Shown piece after piece: positions 33,921-40,420 of a stretch of DNA of 40,420 nucleotides. How positions within the stretch are numbered: position 1 is the first letter of the stretch; every line of letters starts with the position of its first letter. The notes beneath the pieces are model-generated. The model saw only the letters and a list, made by a program, of their open reading frames with translations, was not told where the DNA came from and searched no databases. This DNA comes from Microcystis aeruginosa Ma_MB_S_20031200_S102 (GTDB lineage: Bacteria > Cyanobacteriota > Cyanobacteriia > Cyanobacteriales > Microcystaceae). Location: contig SFBI01000042.1 in NCBI GenBank assembly GCA_007095845.1, forward strand, positions 1 through 40,420. The letters run 5' to 3'. The position numbers and the translations under genes are program-made.

Positions 33921-36452
33921 TTACAGGGTTCTCCCAGCACCGCACACCACCCGAAAACCGAAGTAGCTGTCGTCGTCGTAGTCGCGGCGGTAGTCGAGGC
34001 TGCGGCAAGCGGAACGGCAGTGATTCGGAAGGTCGAACCAAGAACCGCCCCGCAGTACACAATATCGGTCATCTGTCAATAGTTCATTTATACTATTTAA
34101 TAAATTTTGATAACGATTATTATTATTTTTTTCGTCCCAAACGCTCCCGTCTGTGGGCGGTGCGCCTTGATAATCACTATGCCACGGATCTAAACACCAC
34201 TCCCAAACATTCCCGTGCATATCGTACAGCCCAAAGGCGTTGGGGGGATAGGAGCGGACGGGGGTGGTTTTCTTTGGGGATTTTTTCGGCTTTTCTTGTT
34301 GATAGACCTTTGAACTATTGTAATTCGCCAGTTCTCCCTTGATCGTCGCACCAAAGTGGAAGGGGGTAGTTGTTCCCGCTCTACAAGCGTATTCCCACTC
34401 AGCCTCGCTCGGTAAACGGTAATTTTTTCCCGTGTGACGGGACAGACGGGCGCAGAATTCGATCGCATCGTACCAACTCACGCGCTCGACGGGGTTGTTA
34501 TCGCTTTGCTTAAAGTACGCGGGGTCTGGATTGAGGTCTTTTCCTTCCCTCGGTAGGTGGGCCACGAACCGCCATTGCGCCCGGGTAATCGGAGTCTGGC
34601 TCAGGTAGAAGGCACTGACGCTCACGAGGTGTTGGGGTTTTTCAGACTCGTTATCGTCCTTTTCTCCCGGTGAACCCATCAGGAATTCGCCCCCCGGGAT
34701 AGCAACCATAGTCAGGGGTTCGATTCCCTCGCCTAGGGGTTCCTCGTAGTAGTAGGCCTCCAGGGATTCTCTTTTGGTAATTTCTCCCCGTTTATCGACG
34801 TATAGGGTCTCGAAGGGGAATTTTAGGAGTTTTTCGGGGGTCAAGATTTCCTGTTTTCGCTGCCTCACTCTCTCCTCGATGTTTTGGGCGATATCGGCGT
34901 ACTCTCCCCCCCAAGTGCGGAGAACAGCCGCGTCCACCTCGGCAAAGTAGAGAGAGCGATCGCTGACTGCATCCTCTAGAGAACCCTGTGGATTGGGGAT
35001 TAGAGCCGAAAAATCGCGAAATTCGCCGTAATGGTCGCGAATATAATCGCCGATACCCCGCCAAATATCGATCGTGCGTCGGTTGGCACTATCTGCCAAC
35101 AGTAGCTGACGAATGCCGGGGTGAAAATCGTACCAAGCATCCGGAACCGTCGCTGCCTCCGGACTAAAAATAGACTTTTGCACCAGTCCGCTAAAAAAGA
35201 CCTCCGCTAGATGCCAATGTTTACTATCGGGTAAAAATCGCCGCTGTGCCAATCGCATCACCGGAGGAATCAGAGGAACGGCCGCCAGCACTTTGACCAG
35301 TTCTCGGGACAAGGGACTAGCATCGATTAAAAAGCCTCTCAATAACTCTTCCGGGGATTCCGCTTCCGGAGCGGCTGCCTCTTCTTCTCCGGTTTCACCC
35401 ATATTCACCCCCGCAGTGGTTGCTCCCATTAAAACCCCCTGAATCGAATTACCACCGCTCCCGGCGATAAATTTCGCCCAGGTGGCAAAGTGAGCGGGGG
35501 ATAGATTGAAAATGGGGAACCGATAGAGAATCTGCTTTGTGCGGAGTCTTTCCCCCACTTGCAGTGTTGCGTTGGCAGAAGCGGGACCGGGTGCGATCAA
35601 AGGCCGGAGGATCGCCCCCTCTAAAGCGGTTCGTTGCCATAGCTGCTGCGGGAAAATGTGAGCAATGGTGACGGGGTGTTCTTTGCCCAGATCCGCTAGG
35701 GTGGCGAAGGCAGACCCCGATCGCCAAGCTTTCCCCAAAGTATCGGTTAGGACAATAAAAAGTCGGTTCCCAGAGGGTGCAACCAGACTGCGAGGGTTCC
35801 GTTCGATTTGCCCCGCACCGGAAAGCAAACGAGCTTCATTTTCACCCGTCTCGAACCACCAAACCCGCACATCCCTAAAAAAGCCTTGCCAACGGAAGAG
35901 GGTGGTCATTCCCCCCGCTAGATCTCCCCAAAATTCCATCGGGGGAGAGCGATCGATCAACAGGTGAACCTCTAACCAACGTTCTAGGGGGGGTCGGAAA
36001 GCGAGCATCGGTAATCCCCCCGCTTCGGCCGTCCGTTCCACTGTAACCTCGATATCCAACTCGTCGGCCCGTAATCCAGGCACGCGACGCGCTAGGGGGA
36101 GAATTGCCTTACTGATGGCCGCGGGTTCGGGTATCGGAAAGGGATCGGGGACGCGAACGGGAGAAGAACGATCGCTCTCGACCGAATCGCGCTTCTGGGG
36201 TGTCTGCGTCGGGCGATCGATGTTTTCGGGATAGGCAACGGGGAGCGTTGACTCGATCGCTCCGGGGGGAGGGGTTTCTTCACCGCTGCCGGATGACCGG
36301 TTATCATCCTTGTCATTAGATGAGATTGGTTCCGAATGTTCAGACTGCTCGATCGACCAAGGCGCAATAATTCGATCGAGGTAAGCAGCGCACCAGATCA
36401 GTTCTGCCATTTCCCTCTCGTCTTCCCACCAGATGGCTTTTTTCCCTTCCAT
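33921..36452 (-). CDS. SAV_2336/vWA-like protein with C-terminal FGE-sulfatase (CLec-fold) domain
   Basis: An 843-residue protein. Residues 1-30 (EREMAELIWCAAYL) and ~110-300 match SAV_2336-type N-termini, including a vWA-like strand LLIDRSPPM with an altered metal motif. Residues ~40-110 are a disordered Pro/Ser linker, and ~370-560 are helical. From ~579 (IPGGEFLMGSPGEKDD, RLPSEAEWEYACRAG, MHGNVWEWCLD, VLRGGSW, GFRVV) comes an FGE/SUMF1 domain with C-type-lectin fold. The first cysteine of the catalytic FGE pair (after GGSW) is Asp, so it is probably a binding domain. Residues 806-831 look like a retroelement variable region. ATG follows GGGGAG closely, 8 bp after the MoxR stop. It is the likely sensor of the operon. 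Confidence 0.88.
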   Translation of the reverse strand: MEGKKAIWWEDEREMAELIWCAAYLDRIIAPWSIEQSEHSEPISSNDKDDNRSSGSGEETPPPGAIESTLPVAYPENIDRPTQTPQKRDSVESDRSSPVRVPDPFPIPEPAAISKAILPLARRVPGLRADELDIEVTVERTAEAGGLPMLAFRPPLERWLEVHLLIDRSPPMEFWGDLAGGMTTLFRWQGFFRDVRVWWFETGENEARLLSGAGQIERNPRSLVAPSGNRLFIVLTDTLGKAWRSGSAFATLADLGKEHPVTIAHIFPQQLWQRTALEGAILRPLIAPGPASANATLQVGERLRTKQILYRFPIFNLSPAHFATWAKFIAGSGGNSIQGVLMGATTAGVNMGETGEEEAAAPEAESPEELLRGFLIDASPLSRELVKVLAAVPLIPPVMRLAQRRFLPDSKHWHLAEVFFSGLVQKSIFSPEAATVPDAWYDFHPGIRQLLLADSANRRTIDIWRGIGDYIRDHYGEFRDFSALIPNPQGSLEDAVSDRSLYFAEVDAAVLRTWGGEYADIAQNIEERVRQRKQEILTPEKLLKFPFETLYVDKRGEITKRESLEAYYYEEPLGEGIEPLTMVAIPGGEFLMGSPGEKDDNESEKPQHLVSVSAFYLSQTPITRAQWRFVAHLPREGKDLNPDPAYFKQSDNNPVERVSWYDAIEFCARLSRHTGKNYRLPSEAEWEYACRAGTTTPFHFGATIKGELANYNSSKVYQQEKPKKSPKKTTPVRSYPPNAFGLYDMHGNVWEWCLDPWHSDYQGAPPTDGSVWDEKNNNNRYQNLLNSINELLTDDRYCVLRGGSWFDLPNHCRSACRSLDYRRDYDDDSYFGFRVVCGAGRTL
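33960..34037 (-). other. Putative diversity-generating retroelement variable region (VR)
   Basis: 26 codons (residues 806-831) between the conserved GGSW and GFRVV motifs of the CLec-fold domain. Six codons are ccg, cgt, gct or cgc (Pro, Arg, Ala, Arg). All other 20 are NNC (18) or NNT (2): six GAC and no GAT for Asp, three TAC and no TAT for Tyr, and Ser as TCC/AGC. This is the pattern left when template AAC/AAT codons are mutated at their adenines. DGR variable regions are typically at this place in CLec-fold proteins. The template repeat and reverse transcriptase are not in the window. Confidence 0.72.
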
Positions 36453-36460
36453 CTCTCCCC

Positions 36461-37561
36461 CTACCCTTGCAAGGATTTAAAGAGGGTGTCTAGGAGCGAT
36501 TGGCGATCGGTGGCGTTGAGGTCGTTTCCCTGTAGTAACAGATAGACCGCGTTGAGCAGTTGATCCGTGGCTAGTTTGTCTTTGCGTTTAATTCGATCGA
36601 GAAATTTCCGGATCAGTTCTCTGGCCGGTTCGTCCAATTGATTTAGGCTCTCCGGGGGGAAACGTTGCTCTAGTATCCGATAGAAATCATCCTCGTTATT
36701 GGGTTGTTCTAGTCTTAAACGCAAACATCGACGCAGAAAAGCGGGGGGAAACTCCCGGGCCTCGTTACTGGTCATGAATACTAGGGGAAACTCCTTGCAG
36801 GACACACAACCTCGATCGATCGGGATTTTTTCCTCGCTGTCATCCTGTTGACCGCGATAGGGAAGAACGGATTGGTCGCCGGTTTTTAATCGTGTCAATT
36901 CCGGAATCTCAAAAAATCCCTCCTCGAAAATATGGAGGAGATCGTTAGGCATATCGATATCGCTTTTATCGATCTCATCAATTAGCAGCACCGCCGGTCG
37001 TCCTGGAAGGGATTGTTTAAAAGCCATCCCCATGGGGCCTAATCTTAGATAGCTGCCGATATCTGGCTCCTCGTACTTTCCCCCCTCTCCCACTTTCTGT
37101 CTTTGTAGGGAAGCTTCCTGTAACCGTCCGATCGCATCGTAGGCATAAAGACCCTCTTTAAGGGTGGTGCGAGAAACGATCAACCAACGGTAGGGGCCGG
37201 GTAATCCCAATTCCCGCGCTACTGCGTAGGCCAGGGAAGTCTTGCCGGCGCCGGGGTTGCCCTCGATCAGTAGGGGACGACGCAAGCAGAGGGCCGCGTT
37301 TACCAGTTCCACCGCTTTCTTATCCGCGACGAATCCTAAAGCCCTAGGGTCGATTTTTGCCTGTTTGGGCGGTATTTCTTGGGATTTCGCCGCTTTTGTC
37401 CATTCTTCCGGGGACAGGCTAAAACTGCGCCAAGGGGGTGGGGGTGGGATGCGATCGAGATGTTTTTTTTGTTCTTTGGCTGTGGGTAAACTATCGGCAC
37501 TCAGGGTCAAACCCCGATAGATGCGAAGTTCTTCTGCTTTGGTAACTGGTTTATCGGCCAT
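36461..37561 (-). CDS. MoxR-type AAA+ ATPase of a ternary conflict system
   Basis: A 366-residue AAA+ ATPase. Walker A EGNPGAGKTSL is near residue 100, Walker B AVLLIDEIDKSD near residue 190, sensor FMTSNEAREFPPAF near residue 265 and the arginine pair FLRRCLRLRL follow. MoxR proteins remodel a vWA-domain partner; here the vWA-like partner is the next gene. The ATG overlaps the end of the caspase-VMAP gene by 11 bp and the stop is 8 bp from the next start, so the genes are translationally coupled. An insertion around residues 225-250 contains CVSCKE. Confidence 0.9.
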   Translation of the reverse strand: MADKPVTKAEELRIYRGLTLSADSLPTAKEQKKHLDRIPPPPPWRSFSLSPEEWTKAAKSQEIPPKQAKIDPRALGFVADKKAVELVNAALCLRRPLLIEGNPGAGKTSLAYAVARELGLPGPYRWLIVSRTTLKEGLYAYDAIGRLQEASLQRQKVGEGGKYEEPDIGSYLRLGPMGMAFKQSLPGRPAVLLIDEIDKSDIDMPNDLLHIFEEGFFEIPELTRLKTGDQSVLPYRGQQDDSEEKIPIDRGCVSCKEFPLVFMTSNEAREFPPAFLRRCLRLRLEQPNNEDDFYRILEQRFPPESLNQLDEPARELIRKFLDRIKRKDKLATDQLLNAVYLLLQGNDLNATDRQSLLDTLFKSLQG

Positions 37562-39401
37562 TGGATTCCACCACTTTCGTGTTTAGAGGTCTCGGTCTCG
37601 GTGCGGGTTTGGGGTATAGATCGTCCCAGAAAAGGGCGATTTTTCGCTTGTTTCTGCGTAATTCTTTGATATTATCGGGCCAGTTTCTCCATTCCGAGGG
37701 TTTTAGATCGTTATCTGTCATCGGTTGATTGGCGTTTCGACTCCAGACGGCGATCGGCAGGGATTCCACGATCTTGTCCAGATCGGCGATCGATGGTTCG
37801 GTTCCGATGTAGTAATGTTCCCGGTCAAGATCGCTATTATTTTCCCATAAAGCTCTCTTGATCCCCTCGATCTCGTCGCGGATCTCTCGGAAGTCTTCAT
37901 CGAAATAGCGATCAAAGGAGTTAATAAAAACAGGATACTCGTATCCGATAGATGGCCCATCACCGCATCTAAACTTAATATCTTCTAGGGAGTGTTTCAG
38001 CAAAGCAAATGGAAGGAAAAATTCAATCTCTAGTCTCGCTCGATCGGGTAAATAGTAAAATATTTCAGGAATTACCTGATAGAAACTATTTTGCATTTCT
38101 TCTGACCTAAAATTTTCTTCTTTTTCATAGATATTCCATAACTCAATTTTATTGTTTATTCCTACAAAAAACATCACATTTATATGAAAATATTCTGTTT
38201 GTAAGCCAGTATTATTATGTTTATCAATTGCGGGTGAGATTACAATTTGTATTCTTCCTTTTAGTTCGATATTTTTATTAAATTTATCCCACAATTCTCT
38301 CGCATATTTCTTAATTGTGTCTAATTGCACACCATCCCTATATCGAACAGCTTCACCTTTCCAAGTATCAATATTGTCAGCAATATCTAGGGTTTCATCC
38401 TTAAATAACTTCAACCTGCACCATTCAGAAAATAAAATCAAAGGACATATTTCTTGATTAACTGGCTTACTAGATAAATCTTTTAGTTTTCCTCTAAGCT
38501 CTTGTATGTTTGAAATAGATGATGATTTGGGATCATCATAGACTAACAGAAAAGAGTTGATTAAAAATAGACTATTATCGGAATTAATATTTAAAGTATC
38601 GAAAAGTTTTTCGATTAAATTAAATCGTTGATTTTCCCATTTTTGGTCAGCTTTAGGATAAGTAGGAAAAAACCTAGCATAGGTTTCAATTCCTAGCGCA
38701 GAATAATTAACACGCTGATTACTGTCAACATTCTGGTTCATTTTATCAACCAACCAACCTAGATCGACATATCCACGGTGGGAATAAAAATCGATCGCTT
38801 TTATGTCATCGAGAGCTTGTTGCAGCGATCGGGATAAAACGCCTTCGATCGCTGTATCTTTTGCCCTACAAGCTGCCATAACATGAATAGCTATATTAGC
38901 TCCTCGAACCGCTTCATATTGTTTGATCGCATTGCTAACAAATTTTATAATATCTCCCGCACCACTTTGGGAGTAACAAGTATCAATAATATAGAGAATT
39001 TGAGAGATGGTTACTTGCTTATTGTTAAGAGGACGAACTAAGTCTTGAGTCGGTAAAGCCGTTGAAGGGATATCGTCACTATTTGTATCTTTCAGGATGA
39101 GATAATGTCCATCACCTGGACAATATTCGCCATGACCAGAATAGTAGAAAATAAGAATATTTTTCGTTCCATGTCGCTCTCTATCCCGAAGCCAATTAGG
39201 GAATAATTTTTTAAGATCGTTAGTTGTGGGATTTAAATGTAAACTTGGCAGAACTCTTTCATATCCAAAACCACTGGTAAAGAGACTGTTCACCAGTTCT
39301 AAATCCGTCTCGACGCTGGGTAATTGCTCGAATGCGTTGTAATCCTTTGTCCCACAAGCGATTAGATAATACTTGATTTCTTCATCAATATCATTACCCA
39401 T
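37551..39401 (-). CDS. Caspase-like protease fused to VMAP C-terminal domain
   Basis: About 616 residues from ATG 39401, which overlaps the upstream TGA as TGATG (a TTG one codon earlier also exists). Residues 1-~190 are a C14/metacaspase-type domain with catalytic His in IFYYSGHGEY and Cys in YIIDTCYSQSGAG. A helical segment (~240-310) follows, which could be an adaptor. The C-terminal ~300 residues match VMAP-C: RARLEIEFFLPFALL, IGYEYPVFINSFDRYF, PIAVWSRNA and ALFWDDLYPKP. VMAP proteins link MoxR/vWA switches to effectors; here the caspase is the effector. Proteolytic targets are unknown. Confidence 0.88.
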   Translation of the reverse strand: MGNDIDEEIKYYLIACGTKDYNAFEQLPSVETDLELVNSLFTSGFGYERVLPSLHLNPTTNDLKKLFPNWLRDRERHGTKNILIFYYSGHGEYCPGDGHYLILKDTNSDDIPSTALPTQDLVRPLNNKQVTISQILYIIDTCYSQSGAGDIIKFVSNAIKQYEAVRGANIAIHVMAACRAKDTAIEGVLSRSLQQALDDIKAIDFYSHRGYVDLGWLVDKMNQNVDSNQRVNYSALGIETYARFFPTYPKADQKWENQRFNLIEKLFDTLNINSDNSLFLINSFLLVYDDPKSSSISNIQELRGKLKDLSSKPVNQEICPLILFSEWCRLKLFKDETLDIADNIDTWKGEAVRYRDGVQLDTIKKYARELWDKFNKNIELKGRIQIVISPAIDKHNNTGLQTEYFHINVMFFVGINNKIELWNIYEKEENFRSEEMQNSFYQVIPEIFYYLPDRARLEIEFFLPFALLKHSLEDIKFRCGDGPSIGYEYPVFINSFDRYFDEDFREIRDEIEGIKRALWENNSDLDREHYYIGTEPSIADLDKIVESLPIAVWSRNANQPMTDNDLKPSEWRNWPDNIKELRRNKRKIALFWDDLYPKPAPRPRPLNTKVVESNGR

Positions 39402-40252
39402 CAATCGATTAACCCCGATCGAATCGCTTCCCCAGTTTCAACCGCCGTCAGATACCTTTTGGCATCATGAGCCTCGCTACCATTATAAACTAGCTTATCC
39501 TCGACAGTTCCCTCAAATAAAGGGTTGAGTTGCTTTGTCAACGCCACCACATCGCCATCGTCCGCGATATTTACCCATCTTTTCACATTTCCGGGCCAGC
39601 GCCCCAGGTTATTGTGGGGGGATGGTTGCAGTCGATCGAAAATTAATTGTCTTATCCCCAAAGGAGAACCGAGGGTGACAAAGACTTTAATCGGCCATTC
39701 TGGATGCTGACATAAAGTTTCGTAACAGACGATCGAACCGAGAGAATGAGCTACAAGTACCCGCGTATCTTCATCGATAGATTCTATTACTCGCTTTTGA
39801 ATCTGCTGTTTTAGCTTTTGATCGTGTAAATAGCTCCCCACTTGCTTAAGATAAGAAATAACCAATTTCTCGGCAATGCCACCGAAAAATCGAGATTCAC
39901 TTAACCCCGACAAAGCTCTCTGGATAATTTTTGGGGTAGATTTTTCTCTCAAAAGGCTATTCGCATTGGGATGATTATTTTCCACTCGTTCCGTTTCTTG
40001 CCACCACGACTGGAGTAATTCTTTTTCCCAATCGGAATCGATATCACTAACATCGTAGTTCGGAATACCGATCGCTTTCGATTTTCCCCGAAAAATATCT
40101 CCGTAAAACGCACAACGAAAATCAGTATCGGACTCTAACTCGGTTCCCGCGAGTTTCAATCCATCCTTGAGACTCGGCAACCACTCAGCAGAAATCGTGT
40201 GGCTACCCCTAAATTCTTGCGCGATACCATGAACACCGACAATTTTAGCCAT
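39401..40252 (-). CDS. Alpha/beta hydrolase (lipase-like) in the conflict operon
   Basis: A 283-residue hydrolase. The N-terminus KIVGVHGIAQEF gives the first strand and oxyanion region, VLVAHSLGSIVCYE at ~166 holds the nucleophilic Ser, DDGDVVAL (~232) a likely acid and SEAHDAKRYL near residue 260 the catalytic His. It lacks a signal peptide. Such hydrolases occur in bacterial conflict operons, perhaps acting on membrane lipids or esters as an effector. The stop overlaps the caspase-VMAP start by one base. Upstream, 85 bp away, is the small split gene. Confidence 0.87.
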   Translation of the reverse strand: MAKIVGVHGIAQEFRGSHTISAEWLPSLKDGLKLAGTELESDTDFRCAFYGDIFRGKSKAIGIPNYDVSDIDSDWEKELLQSWWQETERVENNHPNANSLLREKSTPKIIQRALSGLSESRFFGGIAEKLVISYLKQVGSYLHDQKLKQQIQKRVIESIDEDTRVLVAHSLGSIVCYETLCQHPEWPIKVFVTLGSPLGIRQLIFDRLQPSPHNNLGRWPGNVKRWVNIADDGDVVALTKQLNPLFEGTVEDKLVYNGSEAHDAKRYLTAVETGEAIRSGLID

Positions 40253-40337
40253 GATCGTGCGTTTACAAGGCTTTCCTATCCCTGTTAATTTTCAATTTTA
40301 AAATGATAAAAAAAGTGACTGGGGTAAAATCGGTTAA

Positions 40338-40420
40338 CTAGAAATGACGGGAAACGATTTTTTCGATGGTTGCTTGGGTATCCTGCAGCAGTTTCTCGCG
40401 ACTATCGCTAGTATTAGTCA
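40338..40420 (-). CDS. 3' part of the small helical protein gene
   Basis: An in-frame ORF enters at the right edge and stops with TAG at 40338-40340 (C-terminus TQATIEKIVSRHF). Joined through the shared 37 bases to the ORF at 1-140, it gives a 61-residue protein. It lies 85 bp upstream of the hydrolase gene on the same strand, as the probable first gene of the operon. Confidence 0.6.
   Translation of the reverse strand, partial: TNTSDSREKLLQDTQATIEKIVSRHF
40384..40420. repeat. 37-bp terminal direct repeat, right copy
   Basis: Identical to bases 1-37 in the same orientation. Confidence 0.95.

Noticed and set aside
33815-34342. Overlapping ORFs opposite the variable region
   Set aside because: They arise because NNC codons give long open frames on the opposite strand; the FGE frame is clearly the coding one.
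33921-40420. Search for a DGR reverse transcriptase, Avd gene and template repeat near the variable region
   Set aside because: No ORF with reverse-transcriptase motifs and no second A-rich copy of the variable region were seen anywhere in the window; any retroelement must act from elsewhere.
1-40420. Window as a plasmid because the ends overlap
   Set aside because: Many single-copy housekeeping genes are present and there is no replication or partition gene; circular closure may be an assembly effect.

Overview
This 40.4-kb window is cyanobacterial, most likely from a bloom-forming Microcystis-like strain. Evidence: the GCGATCGC palindrome (HIP1) recurs; cyanobacterial genes are present (rpaA, ho1, desA, a ycf29-type regulator, cyanobacterial/plant-type metallophosphoesterase and S2P protease); intergenic DNA is A+T-rich and full of heptanucleotide tandem repeats (ATCAGTT, GAATTAT, GATAACT types) and short MITE-like repeats. 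No tRNA, rRNA, CRISPR array or reverse transcriptase was seen.

Layout. (1) 1-3.7 kb, accessory: the 5' part of a small gene cut by the window edge, a NACHT STAND NTPase with hypervariable-looking repeats, and a DUF1778/GNAT toxin-antitoxin pair. (2) 3.7-29.4 kb, mostly core chromosome: cysteine desulfurase, metallophosphoesterase, divergent PiT-like permease, NUDIX hydrolase, YlqF GTPase, GltD, RpaA, heme oxygenase, DesA, a TPR protein, ABC ATPase, RsmG, Ca2+/H+ antiporter, DUF218, S2P protease, degenerate MBL protein, ThiL, HisH, LivG/LivM-type ABC genes, a NarL-type regulator, LMW protein tyrosine phosphatase and two unknown membrane proteins. (3) 29.4-33.9 kb, accessory: a second NACHT NTPase ending in about 30 pentapeptide repeats, an orphan ribbon-helix-helix gene with a clear promoter, a broken IS4/Tn5-like transposase, and paired dispersed repeats. 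(4) 33.9-40.4 kb, a tightly packed minus-strand operon: small protein, alpha/beta hydrolase, caspase-VMAP fusion, MoxR AAA+ ATPase, and a SAV_2336/vWA-like protein ending in a formylglycine-generating-enzyme (FGE, C-type-lectin-fold) domain.

The operon in (4) matches the vWA-MoxR-VMAP ternary class of NTP-dependent conflict systems. Inferred roles: the FGE/CLec domain recognises a target, the vWA-like part and MoxR ATPase act as switch, and the caspase and hydrolase are effectors. The main discovery is that the last 26 codons of the FGE core (33960-34037) look like the variable region of a diversity-generating retroelement: every codon that is not Pro, Arg or Ala is NNC or NNT, as expected from template AAC/AAT codons mutated at adenines. 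No template repeat or reverse transcriptase was found here, so diversification would have to come from elsewhere in the genome.

The first and last 37 bases are identical, and joining the ends across them restores one intact 61-codon ORF that would be the first gene of the conflict operon and would place the first NACHT gene just upstream of it. This could mean a circular contig, a tandem duplication, or an assembly effect; the core-gene content argues against an ordinary plasmid.
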